NCBI GenBank assembly: GCA_958296345.1
Contig: CATQIJ010000002.1
Coordinates: forward strand, 54,999-118,998
Origin: an uncultured Rhizobiaceae bacterium
GTDB taxonomy: Bacteria > Pseudomonadota > Alphaproteobacteria > Rhizobiales > Rhizobiaceae
DNA: 64,000 nt
Direction of reading: 5' to 3'
A program made the translations under genes and the position numbers. The notes beneath the pieces were generated by a model. That model saw only the letters and a list, made by a program, of their open reading frames with translations. It had not been told where the DNA came from and did not search any database. Shown piece after piece: positions 8,615 through 18,316 of this stretch (positions within the stretch are counted from its first letter, which is position 1; each line of letters begins with the position of its first letter).

Positions 8615-9424
8615 ATGGCTAAAAAATTAAAGGAATCCACTGAACAACCTATAGAAACATCAAACTCTGGCTTCCCAACAGTTCGCAAGATTAGCTTTTC
8701 AGATCTTCGCAGTATTTTGGTTCTTGGGTGGCGTGATTTTTGTCGTGCGCCTCTGTTTGGAATGTTTTTTGGTTCGGTTTATGCAATTGGCGGGCTATTG
8801 CTGATGGCTGGCGTGTTTACACTTGATATGGCTTGGCTTGCCTATCCGTTGATTATTGGGTTTGCTTTAATCGGACCATTCATAGCCACTGGTCTTTATG
8901 AGGTTAGTCGCAGATTAGAAAACCAAACAAAAATTACGTGGTCAGATATACTCACCATAGTCTGGGAACAGCATAGGCGTGAACTTGGGTGGATGGCTTT
9001 TGTTATGTTGTTTATCTTTTGGATATGGATGTATCAAATCAGAACCCTTGTTGCCGTCTTCTTTGGGTTTAATGGGTTCGCGACCTTAGATGGATTTGTG
9101 GAGGCTGTTTTTACAACTCCTAATGGCTTGATGTTTTTGGCTGTAGGCCATGTTATTGGTGCGATTATATCACTTATTCTTTTCACCTTAACTGTCGTTT
9201 CATGCCCAATGTTACTAGAACGAGAAATCGATTTTATCACAGCAATGGTGACAAGCATTCGTGCCGTTTTTAAATCACCTATTGCAATGCTCAGCTGGGG
9301 TGCCTTTGTTGTTGTGAGCATAATTCTAGCCGCAATTCCAGCCTTTTTGGGTTTAGTGATTGTCTTGCCCATATTAGGCCATGCAACTTGGCATCTATAC
9401 AAAAAAGCTGTTGAACCAGAGTGA
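8615..9424 (+). CDS. DUF2189 integral membrane protein
   Basis: 269 residues with about six transmembrane segments beginning near residue 50. The opening VRKISFSDLRSILVLGWRDF and the later LIIGFALIGPFIATGLYEVSRR are characteristic of DUF2189, a family of unknown function often found near cytochrome c or purine genes in alphaproteobacteria. GGAGG seven bases upstream supports the start; the ATG four bases earlier leads straight to a stop. It ends inside a perfect dyad shared with the convergent EamA gene. Confidence 0.8.
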   Translation: MAKKLKESTEQPIETSNSGFPTVRKISFSDLRSILVLGWRDFCRAPLFGMFFGSVYAIGGLLLMAGVFTLDMAWLAYPLIIGFALIGPFIATGLYEVSRRLENQTKITWSDILTIVWEQHRRELGWMAFVMLFIFWIWMYQIRTLVAVFFGFNGFATLDGFVEAVFTTPNGLMFLAVGHVIGAIISLILFTLTVVSCPMLLEREIDFITAMVTSIRAVFKSPIAMLSWGAFVVVSIILAAIPAFLGLVIVLPILGHATWHLYKKAVEPE

Positions 9425-9446
9425 CCTCACTCTGGTGTATCAAATT
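9415..9446. terminator. bidirectional terminator holding both stop codons
   Basis: ACCAGAGTGA (9415-9424) and TCACTCTGGT (9427-9436) form a perfect 22-base dyad at the meeting point of two convergent genes. Each gene ends Pro-Glu-stop within its own arm. T runs follow on both strands. Confidence 0.75.
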
Positions 9447-10308
9447 TTTCTTGAGTTAAAGTCGCTCCAAATGCCGCGATTGTAACACAAACTATTGCAA
9501 CGATACCCTTTACTCCAAGTGTATCCCCCAGAACTAACACTCCAATTATTGCAGCAACGGCTGGCTCTAAGGTAATGAGAACACCATATGTTTGGGCAGT
9601 CAGTTTTTTGAGAGCTGAAAATTCCAGATAAAATGGAATCGTGGTTGATAGTATTGCCAGGAAGATCAAACTCCCTGCCAACCCAATACCTGTGAACGCC
9701 GGTGAAATGCTGGTGACTGCAAAAGGAAACATAAAAATGCTTGCTGCGATCATTCCAAAAACCAGCCCATCGTTTCCTGGAATTGCGACGTTGATACGTT
9801 TGCTCAAGATGACAAACCCACCCCACCCTACACCTGCTACGCAGGCATACATTACGCCTATAAGATCTATGTCGTTGCCAATATTTGGCGTCAGGATTAA
9901 AAGACCAACTACTGCAATTGCAATCCATAATAAGTCTATGCGCCGTTTGGAACTTAGTGCTCCAACCAATAAAGGCCCCATAAACTCTATTGCGACGGTT
10001 AAACCAAGTGGTATGCGTGCAATTGCTTCATAAAAACACCAATTCATTAGACCAAGCGTAATGCCATAGGTTAAAATTGTTTTGTACTGGCTTAAAGCTT
10101 CCCGGGTAAATTTTGGTCTGATCAATATAAAAAGTAGAAATGCTGAAATTACTAAACGAAAGAAAACGGTTCCTACGGCACCAAAAACTGAAAACAAGTT
10201 GATAGCAAAGGCAGCTCCAAGCTGGATAGACAAGATTGCTATCAAGACTTGCACAGGTGCTGGGATAGATAAAATAATGGGTGATAACAATTTTGTAGGT
10301 GACTGCAT
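9427..10308 (-). CDS. EamA/DMT family transporter, RhtA-like
   Basis: 293 residues with ten predicted transmembrane helices in two EamA repeats, the normal layout of drug/metabolite transporters. SIQLGAAFAINLFSVFGAVGTVFFRL near the start and LEPAVAAIIGVLVLGDTLG near the end match the RhtA (threonine/homoserine exporter) subgroup. The likely role is export of an amino acid or similar metabolite through the inner membrane; the substrate is not determinable. It lies downstream of the cyclase gene on the same strand with a 65-base gap. Confidence 0.8.
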   Translation of the reverse strand: MQSPTKLLSPIILSIPAPVQVLIAILSIQLGAAFAINLFSVFGAVGTVFFRLVISAFLLFILIRPKFTREALSQYKTILTYGITLGLMNWCFYEAIARIPLGLTVAIEFMGPLLVGALSSKRRIDLLWIAIAVVGLLILTPNIGNDIDLIGVMYACVAGVGWGGFVILSKRINVAIPGNDGLVFGMIAASIFMFPFAVTSISPAFTGIGLAGSLIFLAILSTTIPFYLEFSALKKLTAQTYGVLITLEPAVAAIIGVLVLGDTLGVKGIVAIVCVTIAAFGATLTQEKFDTPE

Positions 10309-10373
10309 AATTGATGACCATAAAGACTTTCAACTTGCCGTCTAGCTTAAATCAAAATGTATCCAACATAATC

Positions 10374-11681
10374 TCAACCAGCATAACCCCAGAGTTTTAT
10401 TCCGCTTTTACGACCTCGTATTGATCTTTCGCCAAGGTCGCTCCAACCCTTAGTTGAGCTTTTGCCTGCTGTATTAATAACGTCTTGTGAGGCAAGAGTG
10501 ATATAGCTTTCTGATTTTGTCATTTGCTCGATACGCGATGCAATGTTTACGTTGTCACCAAGAATAGTAAACTCTAGCCGGCGCGCATCACCAATTGCGC
10601 CTAAAAACACCTCACCAAAGTGAATTCCAATTCCAACTTCTATTCCCTCTTTCTCAGTTGATTTACGCTCTGAATTCCAATTTCTAAATCTTGAATTTAA
10701 CTCTTCTGCTGCATTAAGGGCTGCTTTTGCAGCTTGTTCGCTCGTACCTGTCAGGCCAAATATAACCAATGCCCCATCACCAATGAACTTATCAACTGTG
10801 CCACCATTATTCTCTGTAACGTCTATGATGTGAGAACGATATTCGGTTAGGATCACACTTGTATCTTCTGGCCTCATTGATTCTGCCATTTGCGTAAAAC
10901 CAGGCACATCAAGAAATATAATGGCAAGCGGAACTTGGCGTCCTCGCTTTAGCTCATTCATCGCTTCATCATTTAAATCTTGAACAACGGTTTGCGGCAA
11001 AAACCGCGTCAGGTTCAAACGTTCTTCTGTTGCTTGAGTTATTCTCAGTAATAATCCCTTAGCGCGCCAGACAGCAATTGCGATGACTATTCCTGTTGAA
11101 AAAACCAGCCAAATCCTAATCAAATTTGGAGGCAAAGCATAGGTTAGTGACATCTGACTTAAAACATCTGAATTGGATGCTACTAAGAATGGATTTGAAA
11201 AAACTATCCCTGCTGTGAGGAAACAAATAAAAACAGTCATTGCGACTTGAATATCTGGTCTAAAACGAAGAGCACCAAACGTAAGGATGAGAGGTATCAT
11301 TAAGGCAGATGGAAACGATAATGCATAGTTTGTGTTCAAACCAGAAGAATTAATGCTTAGCCAAACATTTGTTATAATTAAGATCACATCAAAAGTAGCA
11401 GTGACCCAGGCCATCCAAGGTTGGTATTTACCCGTTTTCACTAAAATAAATGCGGCTAAACCTACTAAAAAGTAGCTTGTCATACCAATAGCAGCAAACA
11501 CTCCTTGTTTATCAAGGAATTCACTCTCAGGACGATTGGGAAGATTTAATGCAATACCAATTGCAAGTGCGATACTACCCGCAACTACCATGCGGACGAT
11601 GCCAAGCAATTGCTCAGCGTTGGCATCTGCTTCCAACAACAATCGAGAAGCGGTCGATTCTATGAGTGATTTATCATCCAA
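10374..11681 (-). CDS. membrane-bound class III adenylate/guanylate cyclase
   Basis: 435 residues. The N-terminal ~215 residues contain about six hydrophobic segments. The C-terminal catalytic domain begins with IIFLDVPGFTQMAES, whose Asp is a metal ligand, and continues with DKFIGDGALVIFG (second metal Asp), IHFGEVFLGAIG and FTILGDNVNIASRIE, the usual class III order. All core residues of an active enzyme seem present; the base-choosing positions are atypical, so ATP versus GTP is open. It is likely a sensor producing a cyclic nucleotide. It lies between an aldolase gene and an EamA transporter, all on the minus strand. Confidence 0.85.
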   Translation of the reverse strand: MDDKSLIESTASRLLLEADANAEQLLGIVRMVVAGSIALAIGIALNLPNRPESEFLDKQGVFAAIGMTSYFLVGLAAFILVKTGKYQPWMAWVTATFDVILIITNVWLSINSSGLNTNYALSFPSALMIPLILTFGALRFRPDIQVAMTVFICFLTAGIVFSNPFLVASNSDVLSQMSLTYALPPNLIRIWLVFSTGIVIAIAVWRAKGLLLRITQATEERLNLTRFLPQTVVQDLNDEAMNELKRGRQVPLAIIFLDVPGFTQMAESMRPEDTSVILTEYRSHIIDVTENNGGTVDKFIGDGALVIFGLTGTSEQAAKAALNAAEELNSRFRNWNSERKSTEKEGIEVGIGIHFGEVFLGAIGDARRLEFTILGDNVNIASRIEQMTKSESYITLASQDVINTAGKSSTKGWSDLGERSIRGRKSGIKLWGYAG

Positions 11682-11721
11682 ATATATTGTCTTTTATTAA
11701 TGTGCAGAAGATAATTCTGGG

Positions 11722-12531
11722 TTATTTAATTCCCTCAAAGCTCTTGGTAGCGCCTGCTGTTAACATTGAGCTATCCATTGCAATTGAAATTAGTTTATAT
11801 CCAAACTCAGCGCAAAGGTTCGCGTGTTCTGCAGTCAAAGTAAAACAAGTAGCAACTTTGCCCGCAGCTATTGTTCGTTCTGCCACATCTTTTACAAGTT
11901 CAATGGTTGCAGGACCATAAGCATCTGGCTCTACAGTCTTACCAACTGAAATCGAAAAATCAGACGGCCCCATCAAGATACCATCAATTCCTTCTACAGC
12001 CAGAATATCATCTAGGTTGTCGTATGCTTCTTGCGTCTCAATTTGAGCAAATGCAAATGTATCGGTTAGTGTTGCGCGTTGATATGCGCCCGTATCTAGA
12101 CCATACATTGTGGCCGCATAACGCGGAGCATACGATCGTTGACCAACACCTGGATAATTTGCAGATTTTGCAAATGCCTGCGCATCTGCTTTTGTATTGA
12201 CCATGGGAGCTGCTACGCCTAGCGCTCCATAATCAAGTACTTTTTCACATAAGTCCCAGCGATTGAGCGGCAGACGGACAATCGGCGATTTTCCTGCCAT
12301 AACAATTTCATTGATGCAGGCAAGCAGACTACTATCATCATGGAAACCATGTTGCGCATCTAATACAATGGCATCAAATTTTTGACGGGCTAATGCGCCC
12401 GCCACCTGAGGGTCACGAAACCCAGACCAACAAGCGTATGATGGTTTATCGTTAGCGAGTAAGTCTTTGAGGCGTGAAATCAGCTTTTTATTCGCTTTCG
12501 ATTTGCTCAACGGCGAGTGCCATAAACTCAT
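11722..12531 (-). CDS. HpcH/HpaI family aldolase
   Basis: 269 residues of the class II pyruvate-aldol family (HpaI, RhmA, GarL). Visible motifs are IVLDAQHGFHDD with the catalytic His, PIVRLP, GALGVAAPMVNT, AQIETQEA with the metal-binding Glu, and ILMGPSDFSISVG with the metal-binding Asp. Its likely reaction is retro-aldol cleavage of a hydroxy-keto acid to pyruvate plus an aldehyde. The only ATG overlaps the 3' end of the DUF1476 gene by 44 bases; a shorter protein starting near the LISRLKDLL segment would need a non-ATG codon. The upstream gene order suggests cotranscription with DUF1476. Confidence 0.85.
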   Translation of the reverse strand: MSLWHSPLSKSKANKKLISRLKDLLANDKPSYACWSGFRDPQVAGALARQKFDAIVLDAQHGFHDDSSLLACINEIVMAGKSPIVRLPLNRWDLCEKVLDYGALGVAAPMVNTKADAQAFAKSANYPGVGQRSYAPRYAATMYGLDTGAYQRATLTDTFAFAQIETQEAYDNLDDILAVEGIDGILMGPSDFSISVGKTVEPDAYGPATIELVKDVAERTIAAGKVATCFTLTAEHANLCAEFGYKLISIAMDSSMLTAGATKSFEGIK

Positions 12532-12808
12532 TCATTTTTCCGCGAAGATCATCGTCTGATTGGCTAATACTAGCAGCATCAAAATCAGAGCGGATCTTGC
12601 GGAATACGTCTTCATCACCTGGTTCATCGAAATCAGAGCGAATAACCTCTTTGGCATATTCAGCAACATCATCGCCTGACTTACCAAGTAACTCTGCTGC
12701 CCAATGACCAAGTAGTTTGTTGCGGCGTGCCTCTGCTTTGAATTTTAACTCTGCATCATGTGCAAATTTATTTTCATATGCGGCACCGCGTTCATCAAGT
12801 CCACTCAT
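12488..12808 (-). CDS. DUF1476, F1FO-ATPase inhibitor zeta subunit
   Basis: 106 residues. The segment GLDERGAAYENKFAHDAELKFKAEARRNKLLGHWAAE (in pieces across residues 3-40) is the DUF1476 signature. In Paracoccus this protein is the zeta subunit, which blocks reverse rotation (ATP hydrolysis) of the alphaproteobacterial ATP synthase. I start at 12808 because GGAG lies eight bases upstream of that ATG; the ATG two codons earlier is too close to the site. The gene diverges from purC across about 230 bases. Confidence 0.9.
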   Translation of the reverse strand: MSGLDERGAAYENKFAHDAELKFKAEARRNKLLGHWAAELLGKSGDDVAEYAKEVIRSDFDEPGDEDVFRKIRSDFDAASISQSDDDLRGKMNEFMALAVEQIESE

Positions 12809-13038
12809 TTTCATTCTCCGATTGATACTCTTCATAAAACATATAATCATGGATTCTCTATATTTGAAGGCGTACCCATAAATAAATTACCTCCATTAGC
12901 TTCTAAGCTGTGAGTTTTGGGGCAAGCTTTATTGTGTATAGTTTCTCATTGGCTTATTAAGAGTGAATAAGCAATTGGTGGCAGTTGATTCTAAAGCATT
13001 TCACGCCGCCTGAAACTAGCTAATTCGGGAATGTTCAA

Positions 13039-13824
13039 ATGAAAAAACGCCGCCGTATCTATGAAGGCAAGGCCAAGGTCTTATATGAAGGTCCAGAGCC
13101 TGGCACTCTAGTTCAATTCTTTAAGGATGATGCAACTGCATTTAACAAAAAGAAACACGACATCATTGACGGCAAAGGCGTTTTAAACAACCGCATTTCC
13201 GAGCATATCTTTAATCACATGACGCGGATTGGTATTCCAAATCATTTTATTCGCCGCATGAATATGCGCGAGCAGCTAATAAAAGAAGTAGAGATCATTC
13301 CTGTTGAGGTTGTAGTACGCAATGTTGCGGCTGGTACAATCTGTGAGCGTCTTGGTTTAACTGAAGGTGAAGTTTTACCTCGTTCTATTATTGAATTCTT
13401 CTACAAAAAAGATGAATTGAATGACCCACTTATTTCTGAAGAACATATAACAGCATTTGGCTGGGCATCCCCTCAAGAGATCGACGACATGATGGCACTG
13501 GCTATTCGCGTGAATGATTACCTGTCAGGTCTTTTCCTAGGCATTGGCATTCAGCTTGTTGATTTTAAAATTGAGTTAGGTCGTCACTGGGAAAATGACG
13601 TCATGCGCGTCATCGTAGCTGATGAAATTTCACCAGATTCATGCCGCTTGTGGGATTTAAAGACCAATAAAAAAATGGATAAAGATCGCTTCCGCCAAGG
13701 CCTTGGTGGTCTGGTTGACGCTTATTCAGAAGTTGCTGGTCGTCTTGGTATAATTCCAGAGAATGAGCCAGCACGTGGTAAAGGCCCTGTTCTCGTAAGC
13801 GATAATGACAAGACTGAGGAATAA
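13039..13824 (+). CDS. purC: phosphoribosylaminoimidazole-succinocarboxamide synthase
   Basis: SAICAR synthase condenses CAIR with aspartate using ATP. The start [15 protein letters not shown] is the N-terminal nucleotide-binding hairpin. [38 protein letters not shown] and DFKIELGR are conserved family segments, and [16 protein letters not shown] is the second family signature. At 261 residues it is of normal length. It is the first gene of a purine block (purC, lipoprotein, purS, purQ). The stop is eight bases before the lipoprotein start. Confidence 0.97.
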   Translation: MKKRRRIYEGKAKVLYEGPEPGTLVQFFKDDATAFNKKKHDIIDGKGVLNNRISEHIFNHMTRIGIPNHFIRRMNMREQLIKEVEIIPVEVVVRNVAAGTICERLGLTEGEVLPRSIIEFFYKKDELNDPLISEEHITAFGWASPQEIDDMMALAIRVNDYLSGLFLGIGIQLVDFKIELGRHWENDVMRVIVADEISPDSCRLWDLKTNKKMDKDRFRQGLGGLVDAYSEVAGRLGIIPENEPARGKGPVLVSDNDKTEE

Positions 13825-13832
13825 TAGAGTTG

Positions 13833-14409
13833 ATGTCTCGTCATTTTGTTCTGAAAACTATTATTGGTTTGCTTCTTGCTATAACCTTATCTGCATGTAG
13901 TTCGTCATCAAATAATAATAAGCGATCTACGACTAATAGTTTAAGGCATGTAAAGTCAGGTAATCAACTTGATCTGTCAAAAATCCCTGAGTTTACTGGC
14001 TCCGGCGGTGAAGGAATATATATCTGCATCAAGAAAGCAGAATGTCCTGAGCTACAACTTGGCATTTATCAAGTTAAACCCGCAAGCCCTACAAACCAAG
14101 CGAGTTTTGCAAAACTTGACCACGAAGACCCAAAAACTATTTGAGCTAGTTTTCGACATCGCAGGATCAAGCAAAAAAGGTAATAAGATTGCTATTGATG
14201 GCAAAGTTGAAAAAGTTAACATCTTAGGTAAAACAGCATACGGAATACCTGCAAAATCATTACCTAAAGATGGTAAAAAAGGCGGCCCTATGTGCATGAT
14301 ATTGGTGCCAGGAAATAAAAAGAACCATATTTTTGTTGGCATTGATAAAACTAAATCTGGGTCGAAAAATGTTGCTAGTAAACTAGCATCCGCTCTGAAA
14401 CGAATTTAA
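13833..14409 (+). CDS. predicted lipoprotein between purC and purS (frameshift)
   Basis: The N-terminus has a lipoprotein signal with lipobox LSAC about residue 23, followed by a Ser/Asn-rich linker. The frame breaks at GAAGACCCAAAAAC near 14132-14136. Removing one A rejoins LDHEDPKLFELVFDIAG to a C-terminal domain with a GGPMCMILVPGNKKNHIFVG strand region, giving 191 residues. I do not recognise a family. Its position between purC and purS with short gaps suggests cotranscription with the purine genes, but nothing links it to purine chemistry. Confidence 0.6.
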
Positions 14410-14425
14410 TAGTTCAGGAATTAAA

Positions 14426-14668
14426 ATGATAAAAGCACGTGTAACTGTTACTCTTAAAAATGGCGTTTTAGACCCGCAAGGCAAAGCCATTGAAGGTGGC
14501 CTTTCTGCTCTAGGGTTTGAAGGCGTTGATAGTGTTCGCCAAGGTAAAGTGTTTGATCTTACTGTAGAAGGTGATGATGCTACGATGGCTGAAAAATCTA
14601 TTTCTAAAATGTGTGAAAAGCTTTTAGCTAACACTGTGATAGAAAACTACTCAGTCGAGATTTTATAA
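14426..14668 (+). CDS. purS: FGAM synthase subunit PurS
   Basis: 80 residues, the small structural subunit that joins PurL and PurQ into the active three-part FGAM synthase. The sequence MIKARVTVTLKNGVLDPQG and GFEGVDSVRQGKVFDLTVEG are typical PurS segments. It is followed 12 bases later by purQ, with the ribosome site AGGA overlapping its stop. The split PurS/PurQ/PurL layout is the usual one in alphaproteobacteria. Confidence 0.96.
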   Translation: MIKARVTVTLKNGVLDPQGKAIEGGLSALGFEGVDSVRQGKVFDLTVEGDDATMAEKSISKMCEKLLANTVIENYSVEIL

Positions 14669-14680
14669 GGAAAAGTCCTC

Positions 14681-15364
14681 ATGATGAAATCTACTGTAAT
14701 ACAATTCCCAGGCTCTAATCGCGACCGTGATATGATTGCTGCTCTTACTAAGATAAATGGCGAAGCACCTAATCTGGTTTGGCATACGGATACTGAAATA
14801 CCTGATACGGATTTAATCGTTGTTCCAGGCGGTTTTTCATACGGTGATTATCTACGCTCTGGTGCGATTGCAGCTCGCTCACCCGTAATGCAGGAAATCG
14901 CCAAGCGTGCCGAACAAGGTGTTCGTGTTCTTGGTGTTTGTAATGGTTTTCAAATTTTAACCGAAGCAGGTCTTTTGCCGGGTGCTTTAATGCGTAATGC
15001 AGGCATTCGTTTTGTATGCACGACGGTTAAGTTGAAAATAGAAAATGCAGATACGGTTTTCACAAATCAATATAGCCAAGGTCAGATTATTCCCTGCCCT
15101 GTTGCCCACCACGATGGTAATTATTTTGCAGATAGTAAAACACTAAAGCAGATTGAAGATAACGGCCAAGTTGCATTTCGTTATGCGGAAGGTACCAACC
15201 CGAACGGTTCAGTGAATGATATTGCGGGCATAACGAATTTGGCAGGTAATGTGCTTGGCATGATGCCTCACCCTGAAAATTTAATTGAAGCCGGTCATGG
15301 CGGCGATGATGGTCGTGCACTTTTTGCCAGCGCTTTAAACATTGTCTCTACTGAGGCCGCATAA
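14681..15364 (+). CDS. purQ: FGAM synthase subunit PurQ (glutaminase)
   Basis: 227 residues, class I glutamine amidotransferase that supplies ammonia to Pur[11 protein letters not shown] near the start, [17 protein letters not shown], the nucleophile elbow [19 protein letters not shown] with catalytic Cys, and MMPHPEN with catalytic His are all present. Start chosen at the first of two adjacent ATG codons, nine bases after AGGA. Its TAA shares one base with the ATG of the next lipoprotein gene. Confidence 0.97.
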   Translation: MMKSTVIQFPGSNRDRDMIAALTKINGEAPNLVWHTDTEIPDTDLIVVPGGFSYGDYLRSGAIAARSPVMQEIAKRAEQGVRVLGVCNGFQILTEAGLLPGALMRNAGIRFVCTTVKLKIENADTVFTNQYSQGQIIPCPVAHHDGNYFADSKTLKQIEDNGQVAFRYAEGTNPNGSVNDIAGITNLAGNVLGMMPHPENLIEAGHGGDDGRALFASALNIVSTEAA

Positions 15365-15777
15365 TGAAGTTGCCTGCTAACAAGTTGATAATTGTTACAG
15401 GCCTCCTTTTTCTAACGGCTTGCCAAACAAAAGAGCAACCAGTTTCAACATCTATGAATACCAAACAGAAACCAGAATCTGCTATTGCAAAAATTGCACA
15501 AAAGTGCTGGTTTCAATCGGGTGATAAGACTTTTAAAGCTTGCAGAATGGCAAATGAAGTAAGCTCATTTGCAGGACAACCACGATTTCTTTTAGTACCG
15601 CGCAAAAACCCTGGTGGGTTACCGCTTTTAGTAGTTCAAGCTGAACAAAAAGGCACAGCCACAAGTGGTAAGTTTACAAACATAAATGCATTTGGTCCAT
15701 TGTTACAAACCGCCGACGGAAAGCGTATTCTAGGTGATGTAAACCGCTGGAGCAGAGGTGAAACCACTTGCAGCTAA
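15364..15777 (+). CDS. small predicted lipoprotein
   Basis: 137 residues with a lipoprotein signal (lipobox LTAC, Cys about residue 20), a Thr/Gln/Lys-rich linker, and a domain with two internal Cys (QKCWFQ and KACRMAN) and a terminal Cys. The ATG overlaps the purQ stop (TAATG), so translation is coupled to the purine genes. I do not recognise the family. The repeated appearance of lipoproteins inside this purine block (another lies after purC) is notable. Confidence 0.7.
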   Translation: MKLPANKLIIVTGLLFLTACQTKEQPVSTSMNTKQKPESAIAKIAQKCWFQSGDKTFKACRMANEVSSFAGQPRFLLVPRKNPGGLPLLVVQAEQKGTATSGKFTNINAFGPLLQTADGKRILGDVNRWSRGETTCS

Positions 15778-15803
15778 CTACAATTGGAAAACCAACACAA
15801 TAA

Positions 15804-16022
15804 TCAGTCCCAGAATCCTCTATTAGCTTCTTTAATTGCATCGTCCTTAGAAATTCCTATATCTCTAAGTTCATGCCCGCTTAACTTTAGAAGATCTTTT
15901 CGGGTTTCCTGACAGATACGCCTCGATTCATATTCAGCAGAAATCTCTCCGACCATTCGTTCTAAGCCAGGTCTTTTCCTTAATATGCGTCCAAAAACAC
16001 TATCAAATATTGAAATTGTCAT
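15804..16022 (-). CDS. DUF1127 protein
   Basis: 72 residues. The C-terminal half (LLKLSGHELRDIGISKDDAI) is the DUF1127 signature, found in many small alphaproteobacterial proteins. Some short DUF1127 proteins in Agrobacterium and Rhodobacter act as RNA-binding regulators of carbon, nitrogen or phosphate metabolism. The N-terminus is Arg/Lys-rich (FGRILRKRPGLERMVGE). It is a single gene on the strand opposite to the purine genes. Confidence 0.85.
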   Translation of the reverse strand: MTISIFDSVFGRILRKRPGLERMVGEISAEYESRRICQETRKDLLKLSGHELRDIGISKDDAIKEANRGFWD

Positions 16023-16105
16023 AATTGCACCGTTTCAATTCTTAATTAATCCACATTGTCATCATTGATTGACTCTAATTTTGAAGCAATGTATTTATTG
16101 TCACC

Positions 16106-17519
16106 ATGACAAATTGGTTACCAAATATAAAAAATTCAAACGGCCCGCTTTATATTGCAATTGCGGACGCAATTGAGCATGACATACAAGATGGTGCATT
16201 GCCCGTTGGGACTAAACTCCCCCCCTCAAAGAAATGTTGCTTATGATATTGGGGTGACAATTGGTACAATCAGCCGTGGATATGCGCTTGCTTGCGAACG
16301 TGGATTGATTTCTGGCGAAGTAGGTCGTGGTACATATGTGCTAGACAAAGAGGCCATCAATCAAAAAACCATCGTCTCATTTCCAGAGTCGGAAGCTCTG
16401 CCCCCAATTATCAATGGCGAAGAAACGGCTTACTACCTTGGTTACGCATCAGCTGTTGATGTTGGGCAGTCAAATGTTATTGCAAATAATGCTAGTAAAA
16501 TTGCTAAGGGGCACCCGACAAAAATTATGGACTACATCCGTAAAGTGCCCCCAAAATGGCGAAAGGCTGGAAAACAATGGCTTTCATGCGATGAATGGCA
16601 ACCAGAAGCTGGAATATTGTCCCTACGAATGGGGCGATGGCTGGTGGTGTTGCAGCAATCAGCACAGTAAGTGCCCCTGGTGATAAAATCGTCATGGAAG
16701 GTTTGACTTATTGCTCTATAGCAAGAAGCGCTACTTTACTGGTCGTAGAATAATCGTTACGGAATTTGATAAATTTGGTATTATCCCAGAGGCTTTTGAG
16801 AGAGTATGTGCACAACAACATCCAAAAATCTTATTCATAATGCCCGCAGTTCAAAACCCTACGCTTGCAAACCTTTAAAAGAACGACGCATTGCTATTGC
16901 TGAAATTGCGCATCGTTACAACGTTTGGATAATTGAGGATGCAATATACGCTCCGCTGGTTGAAGATAAAATTCCTCCAATTGCATATTTTGCTCCTGAG
17001 CGCACCTTCCATACAGGAGGATTATCAAAGTGTTTTTCAGCTGGTATTCGTAGTGGATGGGTAGCCTGCCCTCCTCGCTTTGCAGACCGCATTGCTAACG
17101 CACACAAGATGCTAACAGGTGGTGCTGCCTATTGGTTGACCGAGCTTGCATCTACTTTAGTGCTTAATGGTGAAGCGAATAGAGTTATGGAACTTGTGAA
17201 AGCAGAAAACCAAAAACGGCATAAAATTGCGACAGCTATTCTTGCTGGATGTAAGTTTAAATCCCATCCAAATACCCCTTATATATGGATTAAACTACCT
17301 GACCCTTGGCACTCTGGTACGTTTAAAAACGCACTTGCTAAACACAATATCATTGTTTCTGGTGAAGATGATTTTAAACCTGCGCGCACGGATCAGGTAT
17401 TTCACGGCGCAAGAATCGGCCTTTTCTCTGTTGCATCAGCAGACGAACTTATAGAGCCGCTTAATATCATTAAAAACTTACTTGAAAGCGGTATTGCGGG
17501 CTATGATATTCGAGACTGA
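16106..17519 (+). pseudogene. MocR/PdxR-type GntR-aminotransferase regulator (several frameshifts)
   Basis: The pieces add up to a MocR regulator of about 470 residues: a GntR winged helix (VAYDIGVTIGTISRGYALACERGLISGEVGRGTYV) followed by a fold-type I aminotransferase domain with the PLP lysine in GGLSKCFSAGIRSGW. The frame breaks at a run of seven C at 16222-16228 and again near 16615, 16745 and 16870. One-base fixes at each place restore an uninterrupted protein. Four breaks could mean decay or repeated indel error; the rest of the window favours error, but this is the most damaged gene with a regulator function. The effector is unknown. Confidence 0.7.
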
Positions 17520-17837
17520 TGGACGCGGACAAAGTGATCATGAAGCCTGAACGTTTCAAGGACTGCTCCTGAGCCAATATGTGCATTTATATTTCTATAT
17601 TTAACGGCAGTTATTAGGACAAACTGCCCTGGTATACTAATGGGTAATACCCACATAGCGGCATGTTTACCAACGTCACTTTGTACAAAGAGCGGATATT
17701 CGCAAGTTCTCGATTACGTCAGAAGCTAGTTATGAGAATGGGGCACTGTTGCAGCTATGCATGTTCTTTTTTAGTATGTAACCACACTGAAAAGGCTTGC
17801 GCTTGACCCTACTTAATTAATAATAAATTAAAATGTA
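17520..17837. other. intergenic region without gene
   Basis: About 320 bases with no supported gene. It contains a weak dyad around GGTATACTAATGGGTAATACC and, at 17742-17753, GGCACTGTTGCA, which matches the outer end of IS6-family inverted repeats. No transposase is present, so at most this is a relic. The promoter for the three-gene K+ channel unit probably lies at its right end. Confidence 0.4.
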
Positions 17838-17873
17838 ATGCAACATTATCCCTTAACTGAGGGAGGTATTACG

Positions 17874-18189
17874 TTGGCTCTAGGGAGGAAGTTTGATTAT
17901 ATGGAAACAGAACTAGAACAAAACGGTGACGACACTGTTTTTCATGCCGCTGCCATAAAGCAAAGTTTAGATGAATTAGTTAGAGAAGTTCAAAAAGCAA
18001 AATCGTCCAACACTCCCCTACCACCAGAAGTTGCGGGACGTCTGGTTGAAGTCTGTGTTTTATTTACCAATATATTAAAAACTGACACAGTAAAGAACGC
18101 GATCAAGCACTCAAACAGCCCAGAAGCTATTGAATTAATTGAGGAAGCTCGAAAAAAACCTGAGGGAGTTAGAAGAGGATATTGATTGA
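17874..18189 (+). CDS. small helical protein of unknown function (K+ channel operon)
   Basis: About 105 residues, soluble and helical, with segments FHAAAIKQSLDELVREVQKA and VEVCVLFTNILKTD. I use the TTG at 17874 because GGAGG lies seven bases before it; the ATG at 17901 is also possible. The frame as given ends at 18185 after a run of seven A. Removing one A yields a more natural end, EEARKNLRELEEDID, with a stop at 18187-18189. It overlaps the next small frame and stands just upstream of a potassium channel gene. No family recognised. Confidence 0.5.
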
Positions 18190-18304
18190 AGAAATACAAA
18201 AGGAAGATCATCGTCGATCCAGGCGGCGTTTTATAGAAGTTGCGGTGGCTGTTTTAACTTCAGCAGCAATTGCACTTGTAGTTTCTCGTTTTCTCGGCTT
18301 ATAG
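18182..18304 (+). CDS. 40-residue single-TM peptide upstream of K+ channel
   Basis: A frame beginning with TTG at 18182 overlaps the end of the previous gene. It encodes a highly charged N-terminus (IEEIQKEDHRRSRRRF) and one hydrophobic helix (EVAVAVLTSAAIALVVSRFLGL). Its charge pattern is that of an N-in membrane peptide. The stop is 12 bases before the channel gene. Overlaps on one side and a short gap on the other suggest one transcript with the channel. It could be a channel accessory subunit; that is inference only. Confidence 0.45.
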   Translation: MIEEIQKEDHRRSRRRFIEVAVAVLTSAAIALVVSRFLGL

Positions 18305-18316
18305 AAAGGCCTTAAA

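Noticed and set aside
9641..10033. Plus-strand 130-codon frame inside the EamA gene
   Set aside because: It is antisense to a well-matched transporter and shows no family features.
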